Below, piece by piece: positions 11,211 through 21,522 of a stretch of 64,000 nt of DNA. Each line of letters starts with the position of its first letter. Position 1 is the stretch's first letter. Under the pieces are notes generated by a model. The model did no database searches. It saw nothing but the letters and a program-made list of their open reading frames with translations, and was not told the origin of the DNA. This DNA comes from Pollenia angustigena (lineage: Eukaryota; Arthropoda; Insecta; Diptera; Polleniidae), in the NCBI GenBank assembly GCA_930367215.1, contig OV884059.1, forward strand, positions 61,289,393 to 61,353,392, written 5' to 3'. Made by a program: the position numbers and the translations under genes.

Positions 11211-12374
11211 TAGATTAGAATTCTCCTGAATTCTATTGTTTATCTTAATTTTAATACGTTTATGTTTTGTTATAATTATTACAATTAAAATAAGTATTAC
11301 GATTATGGTTAAAATATTACAACTATATGTGATTCTCTTGTGGAACTTTAATTCTTTAATATTTTGAATATTATTTTGATTTTCTTCGTTAATTTGTTAC
11401 TCTGTGTTACTTATAAGTTTGCAATTATTTTTTAAAATACAATGATTGCTTAGTTTTAATTCTCTTAAATGTTTATTTTCTTCAAATTTGTAAGTTTTAT
11501 TTTCGAATTCAAAATGTATTTGTTTTTCATAGTCTATTTCATTATTATTATTGTCTGGTAATGGTACAATTGTTTTTAATTCGACTGTTATAAATTTTTT
11601 GGGGATTTTTATACCAAAAATCAAAAATGAATTATTAAGATATGTTGTTCCAAGCTGAATATACTTTAGTTTATTGTAATCTATTTCATATACTTGGATT
11701 TCGTTACTAGTTAAAATGTTTGGGTGTATGATACCATATTTTGCTGAAATTACATTATCTTGCAATTGTTCTATTTTGTTTTTTATCAATTGTATATTAG
11801 TTAACTGCTCTAAGTACAAATTTTTGTTTTTTTCTATTTCTACAAATTTATTTATATAATTTAATTCATCTTCTATTTTTTTTCTGTCATTTTTTACAAC
11901 ATTCTTTAAATGACTTATAGTGGTATTAAAATAATCATTAATAATAATTTGCTGATTATTGTTTTCCGTTATTTTATTGATTCTAAAAAGATGGTTTTGT
12001 ATCGTTTTTCTGTCCTCGTCGTCCATAGTTCCAAACAACCACTTCGATAAACTACCTATACCGTTAATTAGTCCACGTCTTTGTCTTGTTTGTTTTGGTA
12101 ATAGTGTCATTAATTTATTTTTTGCGTCGTTTATTTCAGAATTTAATATTTCTCTATTGTCAATATTCATAAAATTAATGTTATCCGTTATGTTTACTAA
12201 AATGTTCTCAAGCTCTTGTAGATTAATAATATGTAAAATTATGTCTGTTTCTTTAACAATTTCCTGTTCTCTTATGTAAATATCTATGTATCCTTTTTGT
12301 TCCATTATTCGTTCAATTTTCATTAGTCCTGCGGTCTGTGTAATTCCTATCAGTATCATTAATATTGTCATCAT
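11205..12374 (-). pseudogene. env: env-like gene of the gypsy-type element (interrupted)
   Basis: The open frame runs from 12374 to a stop at 11397-11399 (325 codons). It starts with a short hydrophobic leader that could be a signal peptide. A furin-type site RQRR is encoded at 12075-12086, followed by GLINGIGS, as in insect errantivirus Env and baculovirus-F-like proteins. An in-frame TAA at 11397-11399 cuts the protein. Past it the same frame stays open for about 60 codons and encodes a strongly hydrophobic stretch (about 11255-11320) with a basic end, the expected membrane anchor. The surviving product would lack that anchor. Known role of the family: an envelope glycoprotein that can allow cell entry. 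This copy is inactive as written. Confidence 0.8.
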
Positions 12375-12415
12375 CTGAAAATTTTAGAAGTTTCTTGATA
12401 TTACGAGGTTTTATA

Positions 12416-13388
12416 TTACTTTTGTTTGTTTTTGCTTTTAATTTCTTTCAAGCGTTGGGCTAAGTATTCGAAGTCACTGTCATCGTCCTCCTTACTAGTG
12501 TCCGAAAATTTATATGGTCTTTTAATATTACAGGTGTGTATATTTTTTAGTTTTGATTTCCTATATCTAGGTTGTTCTTTATGTCTTAAAGCCTTATAAT
12601 TCTTTATATAACCTTCGTTCCTGACCTCCTCATAATCTTCCCTAGATTTGTTTAATTTGTTTATTACCTTCCTTTGACTTTCTTCTAAATTCTCTTTTAC
12701 TCTTTTTTCATCTACTTTTCCTTGTTGAACATCATTGGGTGTATATTTAGTGTTGGAATGATAACGTTCATTATAATTCCGCATAGCCTTTTGAACAAGT
12801 CGTTTTATGGGGATGTTGTTATTTGTTTTATATAGGATTCTAAATTTTTCTGATAATGTATTATGCATTCTTTCGACATCTGCATTTCCCGTATGACTGT
12901 TTGGTTTTGTGATATGTAATTGAATTCCCTCTTGACTGAGAAATTCTTTAATTTGGAGTGCATTAAATTCGCCGTCCGCTACAATTTTCTCTGGTTTACC
13001 TACCTTTGAAAAATGTTCTTCTAATTGTTCTATTATAGTGATTGGGTTTCTATCTGTTAAATGATATGCTGTCCCAAATTTTGAAAATTTATCAATCACG
13101 GTTAAAAATCTAAAACCCTTCATCACATATGTGTCTATATGTATAACTTGATTTTTATTTGTTGGTGTTTCGGTGAATTTAAATTTTTGTTTTATAGGAT
13201 TTCTATCATATTTAACTTCCTTAAAAAGGTCGCATTGGTTAATTACCATCTGTATTAATTCTAATAATTTTGGATAATAAATTTTGTATTTGATTTGATT
13301 ATATGTTTCCTGTATGCCGGAGTGTATACTTTCTCTAACGTGGTAAAAAGAAATTTGTTTAACTGCTTCTATTTCTGTTTCTATATCA
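12416..13388 (-). pseudogene. pol: Integrase region of the gypsy-type element
   Basis: The ORF from 13249 to 12416 encodes the integrase core: HIDTYVMKGFRFLTVIDKFS, KIVADGEF and GNADVERMHNTL supply the D, D and E of the DDE triad. The HHCC zinc-binding N-terminus lies upstream at 13250-13388 (FYHVRESIHSG gives the two histidines) and continues into the ORF. The second cysteine appears as F in NQCDLF, so the zinc site is probably lost. The upstream junction with RNase H is interrupted by the MITE at 13389-14110. The C-terminus is highly charged and ends 41 bp before the env ATG. Confidence 0.85.
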
Positions 13389-14110
13389 TGTACCCATGTT
13401 CTGTAACTTTAGTGAGAACTTCTTGCATCGAAAAGATGTGATACAAAATATTCCGTCGTTTCTCGAAAAGTGAGAAAAATGTGTGTCTGTAACTCATGTC
13501 GAAAACTATGAAAAGAGATTACGTCGTTACGTTATAAATGTCATAATATTGCACTCGAAGCCGATGTGACATTGCAGACGTTCAGAACGCCAGTAACACA
13601 CATCGTTGACGGCGACCAAAATTTACTAAAATTGAAAATTGTTCAACGACGGCGGCGAAAATACAAACGTCGGCTATACCAAATTGTGTAAAGAGCGACT
13701 TTAATGTTTGTTGTTTGCAAACGAGCTTTGAAGACATTCGTATATTTTATTAAAATGTTAAAAGCAAAATAATAAAACAATGAAAAATGTGCCAAGAACA
13801 AAATATTATTATTATTCTTTGCATTTTTAATGGTTTTTAGTGTTAAAATTTTTTCTCGCCCCATTTTTAATCGTGAGTTTATTTGACAGTTCAAAGCGGG
13901 AACTTTTCTCACCAAAACGTTGCAGACACACTTTTTCTGTAAATTGGCGAGTAATTTCCTTACGTGACAGCTTGTGCTCGCCAAAAAAAGTTACAGACAC
14001 AGTTAAGTGAGAAAAACAGCTGTTTGTTACAATTTATGACATTTTTGTTTCATTTCACACATTTCAATCGAAAACTTTCTCGACGCGAGAGTTACAGAAC
14101 ATGGGCACTG
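13389..14110 (-). mobile_element. 0.7-kb fold-back MITE, copy A (ACCCATGTTCTGTAAC ends)
   Basis: The ends are inverted repeats (TACCCATGTTCTGTAACT / AGTTACAGAACATGGGCACT). The interior has several sub-copies of GTTACAGACACACTTTTT and GGCGAG motifs in both orientations. It splits the gypsy-type pol between RNase H and integrase; codons of pol resume at its right and left edges. Copies B (44588-45323) and C (55763-56492) are the same family and much closer to each other than to A. It is non-coding, no convincing TSD is seen, and the superfamily is unassigned. Confidence 0.85.
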
Positions 14111-14977
14111 GGCTCTCATAGTACATTTGATGAATTCTATTTGCTTGTCATTTGAGTACATTTCTATTAATTTTTCTTGGACAATATTGTAGTTATGTTC
14201 GGATAATTCGGAGAATATACCTATTTTTCCTTTAGTAATATATTTTCTGAAAATATTTCCTAGGTCGTTAAAGTCTGACTCTGCCACAAAAACAATTATT
14301 TTACCATTTATAATTTTCATTTCTTCTACTTTATTGTTAGTTAAGATAATTTGAGTTTTATACTTGTTAACTATTTCCTCTTTAATATAGAAATGATCCA
14401 TCAAATTTTCTTCGGCTGAGTGAACTGTTAGCATCGATACATCATCTTCTTCTATATTATTTATTTTAAAATTTTTTTCTTTATTTGGATCTTCGTGAAA
14501 ACTGGCTTCTACTTCTTCTGTTTCTTTTTCAGCATTTTCTAGTCTACTAAGGAAATCTGCAACCCTATTCTCTTTGCCTTTTATATAATCTATTTCAAAA
14601 TCACATTCTCCTAACTTTAGTAGCCATCTCTGGTGTCTGGGAGACATATCATTCCCTTTATATTTCGAATGCAAAAATTTTATTGGCTGATGGTCAGTCA
14701 GTATCTTAAATTTCCTGCCGTAGAGGTATGGTCGCGAATAGTTCACACTCCATAATATTGCAAGGAATTCTTTATCCGTTGCTGAATAATTCCTTTCGTG
14801 GTTGTTCAATGTTCTGGACGCGAAACATATCGGATGTCCTTCTTGTGACAGTACCGCACCAATTGCATAGTTAGATGCATCGGTGGTTAAAGTAAAAGTT
14901 TTTTCAAAGTTTGGATACCTAAGAATTGGGTGTGAGGTTATCAACAATTTTAATTTTTCGAATGCCTCTATATACAT
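14111..14977 (-). pseudogene. pol: RNase H region of the gypsy-type pol
   Basis: The frame starts at 14977 and encodes the Ty3/gypsy RNase H domain: TLTTDASNYAIGAVLSQEG, ASRTLNNHERNYSATDKE, FLAILWSVNYSRPYL, LTDHQPIKFL and RVADFLSRL. Upstream it is separated from RT by an in-frame TAA at 14996-14998. Downstream, acidic linker sequence leads to IEFIKCT before the MITE boundary; the last codons of the ORF (to 14027) belong to the MITE. Confidence 0.85.
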
Positions 14978-14995
14978 CGGGTCTTTAACGTTAAT

Positions 14996-15396
14996 TTATA
15001 CTCCTTTCTTCAGAGATTTCGTTATGGGTTGTGCCACCTTGGCGTAATCTTTCACAAATTTCCTATAGTAACCTGTGAGTCCTAGGAAGCTTTTTATTTG
15101 CTTTTCTGTTCTGGGAATCTCTACTGCTTGAATTACGGTAATTTTGTCTGGATTGGGCTTTAGCCCTTCATTAGTCAAAATATGTCCTAAGAATTCGGTT
15201 TCTTTTTTCATGAAATTACATTTGTCAATTTGGATTTTCAATTCTGTCCGTTCTAGTACTGTGAATATGTCTTTTATGGCTTTTAAATGTTCTTTCAGAG
15301 ATGTACTAAAGATGAGTATATCGTCTAGATATACAACACAATTTTTATTAATATAATCCCGTAATGTCTCGTTCATTAACCGTTGAAATGTCGCCG
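14996..15396 (-). pseudogene. pol: C-terminal half of gypsy-type reverse transcriptase
   Basis: Reads ATFQRLMNETLRDYINKN, then the catalytic VYLDDILIFS (YLDD at about 15320-15331), EFLGHILTNEGLKPNPDKI and KSFLGLTGYYRKFVKDYA, all typical of Ty3/gypsy RT. The frame stops at 14996. The N-terminal half is 1.5 kb away because the Transib-like element at 15397-16942 sits between APA and TFQRLMN. The two flanks rejoin in frame if that insert and one TSD copy are removed. Confidence 0.9.
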
Positions 15397-16942
15397 CACA
15401 CAGGGACAAATGGAGGATTTAGCGCGACAATATTATTTACTTCATATGGATTCAATAAATTTTAATAAAACTAAGTACGTTAAAGGTTTTAGGGTTGGTG
15501 ATTACGAATCTGATGTCAGTTTTTAAAAATTCAAAATGGCGGATCCAATATGGCGGACAATTTTTAAAAAATTGATCGAATTCACTTAAAACTTATTACA
15601 CGGGATTTTTTTTGGGTCGCTGATTACGAATCTGATGTTAGTTTTGAAAAATTCAAAATGGCGGATTCAATATGGCGGACAATTTTAAAAAAATTTATCG
15701 AATTCGCTTAAAACTTATTACACGGGATTTTTGATATCAGTTTTTAAAAATTAAAAATTCAAATTTCAAAACATAAGGCCCAATTAAAAACTTAAAACGA
15801 GAATATGTACTTATAAAAAACGGAATTAATAATTATATTTTTTAAAAGTTTTTATTTAAATTTGATCAACTGGTGATGATTGTTGGTTTCTTAGTACATC
15901 AAATAACTCCTTTCTCTTCATTTTCATCTTTTTTGAAGCACAGATCTCAGTACACCCAATGTAGTTACGGAATTTCCCTTTCTAATAAATTTTCGTAGCA
16001 GCTTAAGTATACATCAGTGGTGCGCAGAAGTATTTTGTGAGGAGACTGCACTGAATGAAAAACTTTGCTATTGCGGTTGTGTTAGTTACAATTTAGTAAC
16101 GGAATTCCCCTTTTTATATATTTTCGTAGCAGTTTAAGTATACATCAATGATGCACACAAGTATTTTGTGAGCAGACTGCACAGAATGAATAATTAAGCG
16201 AATTAAAAAAAATGTCATACCTAAGAAAAATATGCTCTATTTATTGAAAGTGGAAACGGGTGGACCTCCACTTTACTTTTTTACACTTTATAGTAGTTGT
16301 TTTTTTTAACTTATAAGGAAAAGTCGTTGAACTGTTTGGAACTTTTAAACGAATTTGGAACGAATTAAAAAAATGTCATTTGCATGTGGGATTTTCAGAA
16401 TTAGGTGTACTACCTAAGCAAAATATGCTCTATCTATTGAAGGGGGAAACGGGGGGATCTCCACTTGACTTTTTTACACTTATTAGTGGTTGTTTGTTTT
16501 AACTTGTAAGGAAACGTCGTGGAACTCTGTGGAACTTTTTTTATAGCTCTAGCTAAAGTAAATTTTTAAATATTATGAAATATAAAAACATTAAACTATA
16601 TCTACACTACATAAAATTGTTATTTTAATAATAACTGCAAATTAAATTAAATATCTGATGCTTAAAATTTTTTATAAAAAACTTCAAACTGTAAATTTAC
16701 AAACAATTGTCGAGTGTATAAACAATAAACGCTATAGATGCTGCTGACAGGAATAAGTGCGTGTAACAGATACTTATACTTTGCACGCACGTACAGACTA
16801 ATGTGAAGCGTTAAAAAAAAAAAAAAATTATAGGTTGAGTGCGTACTGGTATATAGAACATATTAAGTGCAATAGTGGTTACATTTAACAAAATGAAAAA
16901 TTCTATTTTTGTCGTCCTAATTTGGCTATTTGTCCTTGTGTG
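15397..16942. mobile_element. Non-autonomous Transib-like DNA transposon in the RT gene
   Basis: The TSD is CGCCG (15392-15396 and 16943-16947), a GC-rich 5-bp TSD as in Transib. The left end is CACACAG, then 23 bp, then ACAATATTA. The right end (reverse-complemented) is CACACAA, then 23 bp, then ACAAAAATA. A CACA-type heptamer, 23-bp spacer and A-rich nonamer is the known Transib/23-RSS layout. The interior (1.5 kb) has no transposase. It is made of duplicated blocks: about 15490-15735 (two copies with caaaatggcggat, caatatggcgg), about 15910-16200 (two copies with cgtagcag, taagtatacatca) and about 16200-16540 (two copies with aaatatgctctat, cctccactt). Confidence 0.82.
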
Positions 16943-17905
16943 CGCCGGCGCGTTTTTCAGTCCGAACGGCATACTTATGAACTCATATAGTCCATGAGGG
17001 GTTACGAAAGCAGTTTTGTGTCTGTCCTCTTCTTTTATTAAAATTTGGTGATACCCTTTTGCTAAGTCTATTGTCGTAAAGTATTGTGCTCTGCCTAACT
17101 TGTCTAGGATAGCGTCTATATTTGGAAGTGGGAATTTGTCATCTATTGTCACCTCGTTTAATTTTCTATAGTCTACGACGATTCTGTATTTTTTTTTTGT
17201 CCAGAGTTATCTAATTTTTTGGGGACCACTATTAAGGGACTTGAGTACCAGGAATTACTTTTCCTAATAATTCCCTGTTGTTCCATCTCTTTTATTTGTC
17301 TTCTTACCTCTTCCTCATGCTGCGGAGGATATCTATAGAGCTTAGCATTTATTTGTTGGTCGGTAACTGTTTTTATCTCATGTTGAATGCTTGGCGTGCT
17401 GGTGAGTTGATCACCCTCTTTGAAAAATAATTTTTTAAATCTTTTTAGAATAACTTTTATTTCTTTATACTCTTCATCATTAAGATGATCTAATGAAAAT
17501 CTATTCCAATCAACTTCTTTTGCTTCCAACGTACAGATCTCTAAGTTTTTATATGGATTTATCAAAAAGTTTGTAATTCTGTCATTAATTGAAATATAAC
17601 CATCGTCTAAATTAATCATGGTTTTGAAACAATTAAGCAAATCAATCCCTACTATAAATGTATACTGTCTTCCTTTTAAATCGGTCACCTTCCATCTAAT
17701 TTTTGAATAATGCGGAATATTAAATTCATCCGGTGCATCTGTTAAAACTTCGTATTTAATTATATCCTTCTTATTTATGGTACTATAGTGAATTGGTTTT
17801 ATAAATAAATTTTTTGGAAAGTCCTTACTGTTATTATCTATTAAGCTAATACTCGCTCCTGTATCTATAAGGGCTTTGTATATTTTTCCTTTTATTTTTA
17901 TGTTT
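16943..17905 (-). pseudogene. pol: Protease and N-terminal half of RT of the gypsy-type element
   Basis: Pol overlaps the end of gag in another frame, consistent with ribosomal frameshifting as in this family. The protease active site ALIDTGASISLI is encoded at about 17840-17875. Then come a linker and RT blocks [49 protein letters not shown] and [18 protein letters not shown] frameshift occurs at the T-run (A-run on the minus strand) near 17190-17200, where the frame changes between SGQKK and the following RT block. The RT is then cut by the Transib-like insert. Confidence 0.88.
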
Positions 17906-19265
17906 ATGATGGGTAAATAGTCGGAGGCGGTCTCTGAAAAAACGTATGTCTATCATCTGGATTTGATTTCATTTCTTGTTCTTCAACTTGGACTGTCTGA
18001 CTATAATTACTTGTTGTGTCCTTATTATCCACTAACATTCGCTGGTCTTGCCTAAATTGTTTGCAGTAATTTGAACTGCAATATTGCCTGGGGTTTCCTA
18101 CCTGTTGCGAAAATCCGTGAACGTTATTTATTTGTATATTATCTATTTCCATAGGTTCTCCTTGCCCTTGCCTAGGTTGCGTAAAGCGATTTTGGTTTAC
18201 GAAATTCCTAGGGTTTCCTGGCTGTGGGAACCGTTGGAAATTACCTGAATTGTTTTGGGTCCTATATTGTTCTACATTATTTTGTACTCTATATCGCCCT
18301 GAGCTATTTATTTGATTGTTTTTAAAATTAGGGTTATAATTACGATTGTAGCTAGGGTTGAAATTATGATTACAGTTATCATTGAAATTTCCTTGTGTTT
18401 TATAATTTGTATTTGTATTTCGATTTGAATTTGTGTTATTAAATTTTATCGTCTTAATTTTTTTATATTCCTCCCTGATACAGCTGTCTTCAAATCGTCT
18501 TCTGGTAAGTATTTTGAGAATGTTATTTATGTTTCTTTCGTCGTATATTTTGTCTAATAGTATGCCCTGCGTCATTTCCTTTACGGTATTTACTAGAATA
18601 CTATCTACGTTTGACAAGTCAATGTAATGGTCATTGTGGTAATATACTGTCAATTCGTCCGCTTTGTATTTAATATTTTGAATTTCAGTTATAAGTTCGC
18701 TTACCGTATTTACTCTTAAGTTTGATAACATCTTGTATATTTGGTGAGGCTCCACATTAGGCCTATACCGTAACTTTAGGGTTTCTTTAATCAATGTCCA
18801 GTTGTCAGGTTCTGGGATATTTATAACTGCATCTTTTGCTTGTCCCTGTATAGTTTTATAAAAAATCAGCTTCACAGCTTCTCTTCGTAAGTTGTCTTCC
18901 AGTATTGTTGATAACAGGTATTCTGTACTGCAAAAAAAACTATTTACAGTTACGTCGCCAGTTCCAGTAAATACTGGTAAATGATTGATAGTCTGGAGTA
19001 CGTTTTCTCTGGAACTGTTGCGTAAAGGTTGGGTTTGTTGTTGTTGTAACTGTTGGAGTTGTTGTTGTTGTTGCTGAGTCTGTTGTTGCAATTCCGTGTA
19101 AGCTTGCCTTAAACGTTCAAGTTGTTGATCCTTTCGGGTCACTTCCTCTACTAGATTTATTTGTGATTGCTCCTCCATTCTTGGTCTTTGTTGATCAAAA
19201 TGATGGGCTCTGTTACGTTTCTTTGTTTTTCTGGTTACGATCGATGCAATTAAAAAATTACACAC
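17904..19265 (-). CDS. gag: Gag-like protein of the gypsy-type element
   Basis: The open frame is 453 codons. The first ATG at 19265 is preceded by a poly-T/A tract; a later ATG at about 19178 (MEEQSQINLVEEV) would suit errantiviral gag better and is my preferred start. The N-terminal third has a glutamine-rich coiled-coil-like stretch (QQQTQQQQQQLQQLQQQQ), then a capsid-like segment (HLPVFTGTGDVTVNSFF). The C-terminal third is rich in Asn, Arg and Gln with no clear zinc knuckle. Gag forms the particle that packages element RNA. This is the only long ORF of the element without an internal stop. Confidence 0.8.
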   Translation of the reverse strand: MCNFLIASIVTRKTKKRNRAHHFDQQRPRMEEQSQINLVEEVTRKDQQLERLRQAYTELQQQTQQQQQQLQQLQQQQTQPLRNSSRENVLQTINHLPVFTGTGDVTVNSFFCSTEYLLSTILEDNLRREAVKLIFYKTIQGQAKDAVINIPEPDNWTLIKETLKLRYRPNVEPHQIYKMLSNLRVNTVSELITEIQNIKYKADELTVYYHNDHYIDLSNVDSILVNTVKEMTQGILLDKIYDERNINNILKILTRRRFEDSCIREEYKKIKTIKFNNTNSNRNTNTNYKTQGNFNDNCNHNFNPSYNRNYNPNFKNNQINSSGRYRVQNNVEQYRTQNNSGNFQRFPQPGNPRNFVNQNRFTQPRQGQGEPMEIDNIQINNVHGFSQQVGNPRQYCSSNYCKQFRQDQRMLVDNKDTTSNYSQTVQVEEQEMKSNPDDRHTFFQRPPPTIYPS

Positions 19266-19303
19266 TTTTTTTTTTTTTAATTGTGTCCAATATGCTAATT
19301 GTT

Positions 19304-19515
19304 CACTGAATTAAATTTATTTTTACTTTTACTTAATTGCGTCCACTATTTTGTAATGTTCACTGAATTAAGATTTGATTTTATTTTTACTTAATTGCGT
19401 TCACTATTTTGTAATGTTCACTGAATTAAGATTTGATTTTAGTTTTACTTAATTGCGTCCACTATTTTGTAATGTTCACTGAATTAAGATTTGATTTTAT
19501 TTTTACTTTAAATTT
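19304..19515 (-). repeat. 58-bp tandem repeats in the gypsy-type leader
   Basis: Three to four copies of a 58-bp unit occur (starts at 19332, 19390 and 19448; shared ttaattgcgt, ttttgtaatgttcactgaat, taagatttgattttat). They lie between the primer-binding site and gag. In gypsy and some relatives the equivalent leader holds repeated insulator/enhancer sites. Such a role here is only an analogy. Confidence 0.75.
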
Positions 19516-19622
19516 ATTATATTAAAAAATAATTTTTTTTTTTTTTTTTTGAAGGATTCGCAAGATATCCTTTTATTTAATTATTCGTTGGTTCGAACAC
19601 TGGATCCTGTCCCTTGACTTTG

Positions 19623-19640
19623 GATCCTACCGACTGCGCC
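19623..19640 (-). promoter_or_regulatory. tRNA primer-binding site of the gypsy-type element (tRNA-Ser type)
   Basis: On the minus strand GGCGCAGTCGGTAGGATCC follows the 5' LTR directly. This is the 3' end complement typical of the tRNA-Ser priming group (17.6, 297, ZAM). Confidence 0.8.
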
Positions 19641-20132
19641 ACTTAAGTATTTGTTTAACAAGTTCACTTAAAAAAAACATTTTTGTTTTTTTTTTTTATT
19701 ATTAATTCTTTATTTAGTCATATAACCGTAACCAGCGTCGCAACAAGACTAACTCTACATTTGTTCTTATGTTTTACATGCTACCTTTTAATCGTTGCGT
19801 TAACATGATTTTAGTAAAGTGTAAAAATTGTCAATTTTGCATTTTTGTTTCATTTAGCAATTCTTATTAAATTTATTGAAAATTATTTATGGGAACGGAA
19901 ATGGAAATTTACTTATTTAAAATTTGTTAAGTGCAAAATTGTCAATTTTGCATTTTTATTTCATTTAGCAATTCTTATTAAATTTATTTAAAATTGTTCA
20001 TGGGAACGGAAATGGAAATTTACTTATTTAAAATTTGTTAACGCATCGATTTTACATTTTGTTATGTTTTACTTGCTTATTGATTCTAAAAAATTATCTA
20101 TTTTATCAGGAGAAGTATTCCTATATGTAACT
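19641..20132 (-). repeat. LTR (5' LTR of the minus-strand gypsy-type element)
   Basis: 492 bp, near-identical to 10708-11199. The outer edge borders the TSD CGCG at 20133-20136. High similarity of the two LTRs points to a fairly recent insertion despite the damage in the ORFs. Confidence 0.92.
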
Positions 20133-20167
20133 CGCGCGCACTAACGCGTGTTATGTACTTCTACCTT

Positions 20168-21054
20168 TAAAGTGCCAATTTGAGTTACGGGGAAAAGAGA
20201 GTTCCTAGGTTCGTTTATGTTCTGAAGTTACACTCCGCTCGGTGCCCAAATAAATTTTATAGCCAAGTTCCTATAGGAAAATATTTATATCATAGCCCTA
20301 ATTGTCTTGAAACTTTATGTATCAAACAGATTTGCCAGCTATAGCTTACCATTATATTCTGCCTAACCTTTGCTGTTGTTAAACACACCTTCTGTCAGTA
20401 TGCTATTTTGATCCACATAACATAATTTTCTCAGTTGACGATGAAGGGTCGATCGTAAAGGATTGTCATAAATCTGTGCGTGAAAGTGTATTATCTACGG
20501 TCATAAAAAAAGGAGAAATAAAATTGGTGAAAAGTGGATAAAAGAATTTTTTTTGTGAAAAAAATTAACTATATATGTTAAGAATTTGCGTTCTGAAAAA
20601 AACTAGAAAAGCCCTGCTTTAAATAATTAAAATTGAGCAATAAAACGAACTTTAAAATTAAATAAGGTTAAATAGTTTAGAATATAAAAAAGAACGTTAT
20701 TAAAGCACTTAGAGAAAACAAAATTTAAAAAAAAAACAGATAACTACACCGGTCTACGAAATTATCCTATCTGTAAATTTAAAACAGAGCATTAAACATA
20801 TTCATCATTTTTAAGAACAAACCACTAGTTCAATTTTTGAATATCAAGATAATTTGCCTAAGTTTCATTAATAAAGTCATTTATATCAACGAAACATAAT
20901 TAAAATTAAAGTAAACATAAAAATAAAATAAAAAAGGGCATAAAAAATGTGATTTAACAAAATCAGAAGTCCTAATTAAATTTAAATGTGTTAACTAGTG
21001 TTTTCAAAATTGAAAAAAAAACAAAAAAATTGAAAACCGGTTTTAGCTTCCTAT
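20168..21054. other. Region 5' of the Penelope-like ORF, no gene seen
   Basis: No ORF or RNA gene is recognised. It may include the 5' part of the Penelope-like element, but no copy of its 3' repeat (as at 43522-43650) was found here, so the 5' limit of the element is unknown. Confidence 0.35.
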
Positions 21055-21321
21055 AGTGCTGGTTCACACAGGTCAAGTTTGACTCTTCAAGTCTCGAGCT
21101 TTTAGGAGAGAGTGGTAAAGAGGATGGAAAGGGGTACATACTTGACCGTACCAGTCAGTTTTGTATTTTTCTTTTCTTTTTTCATCCGTAATATAATAAA
21201 AAGCTACAAAGTTGAAGGAAAAGAAAACAAATATTAATTTTGTGCATGAACGTGAACGCAAGTTCAAAAGAAAATTTAAATAAAACTGTTCAAGTAAACT
21301 TGACCTGTGTGAACCAGCACT
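21055..21321. mobile_element. 267-bp MITE, copy 1 (GTGCTGGTTCACACAGG ends)
   Basis: Perfect inverted ends (AGTGCTGGTTCACACAGGTC...GACCTGTGTGAACCAGCACT) with a non-coding interior. A second copy about 95% alike lies at 35427-35692. No matching TSD is seen for this copy. The ORFs at 21073-21455 on both strands are shadows of this repeat. Confidence 0.85.
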
Positions 21322-21522
21322 TACTTAAAAATAAATTGAATGCAATTGCATTGTCATGCATATACATACATACATATGTATGTATAATTCATATTAAACG
21401 TATATACATGTGTATGTTTAAACGAAATTGCATACAAAAATCAAAACTCTGTTAAGCATTATTTTTCTTTTGTTAACAGCCCAAATGTAATTAACAGTGG
21501 ATGGTCAATTATTAGTTATTTA

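Larger units (their letters stand above)
10708..20132 (-). mobile_element. Gypsy/errantivirus-type LTR retrotransposon (gag-pol-env, defective)
   Basis: Two LTRs of 492 bp each bound a minus-strand element with gag, protease, RT, RNase H, integrase and env in the usual order. The TSD is CGCG (10704-10707, 20133-20136), inside a GCGCGC tract. LTRs that begin AGTTA, a tRNA-Ser-type primer site and an env gene are characters of the Drosophila 17.6/297/ZAM group, and ZAM is known to insert into GCGCGC. About 9.4 kb total includes two later insertions (13389-14110 and 15397-16942), so the element itself is about 7.2 kb. Several stops and frameshifts show it is dead. Confidence 0.92.
10284..20167. 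mobile_element. Inverted-repeat element (about 455 bp when empty) that hosts the gypsy-type element
   Basis: The left end (AAGGTGGAAGTACATAACAC then GCGTTAGT) and the inverted right end (AAGGTAGAAGTACATAACAC then GCGTTAGT) match over about 28 bp with one mismatch. Without the retrotransposon (10708-20132 plus one TSD) about 455 bp remain. A related end occurs at about 28834-28880 (GGTAGAAGTGTACAACACGC). TTAA occurs next to both ends but is offset by one base on the right, so a piggyBac-like target is only a possibility. Confidence 0.65.

Noticed and set aside
13389..14110. TSD for the 0.7-kb MITE family
   Set aside because: All three copies were compared; no consistent direct repeat flanks them, so I do not claim one.
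10282..20170. TTAA (piggyBac) target duplication of the inverted-repeat element
   Set aside because: TTAA occurs on both sides but is one base out of register on the right; not enough to call.
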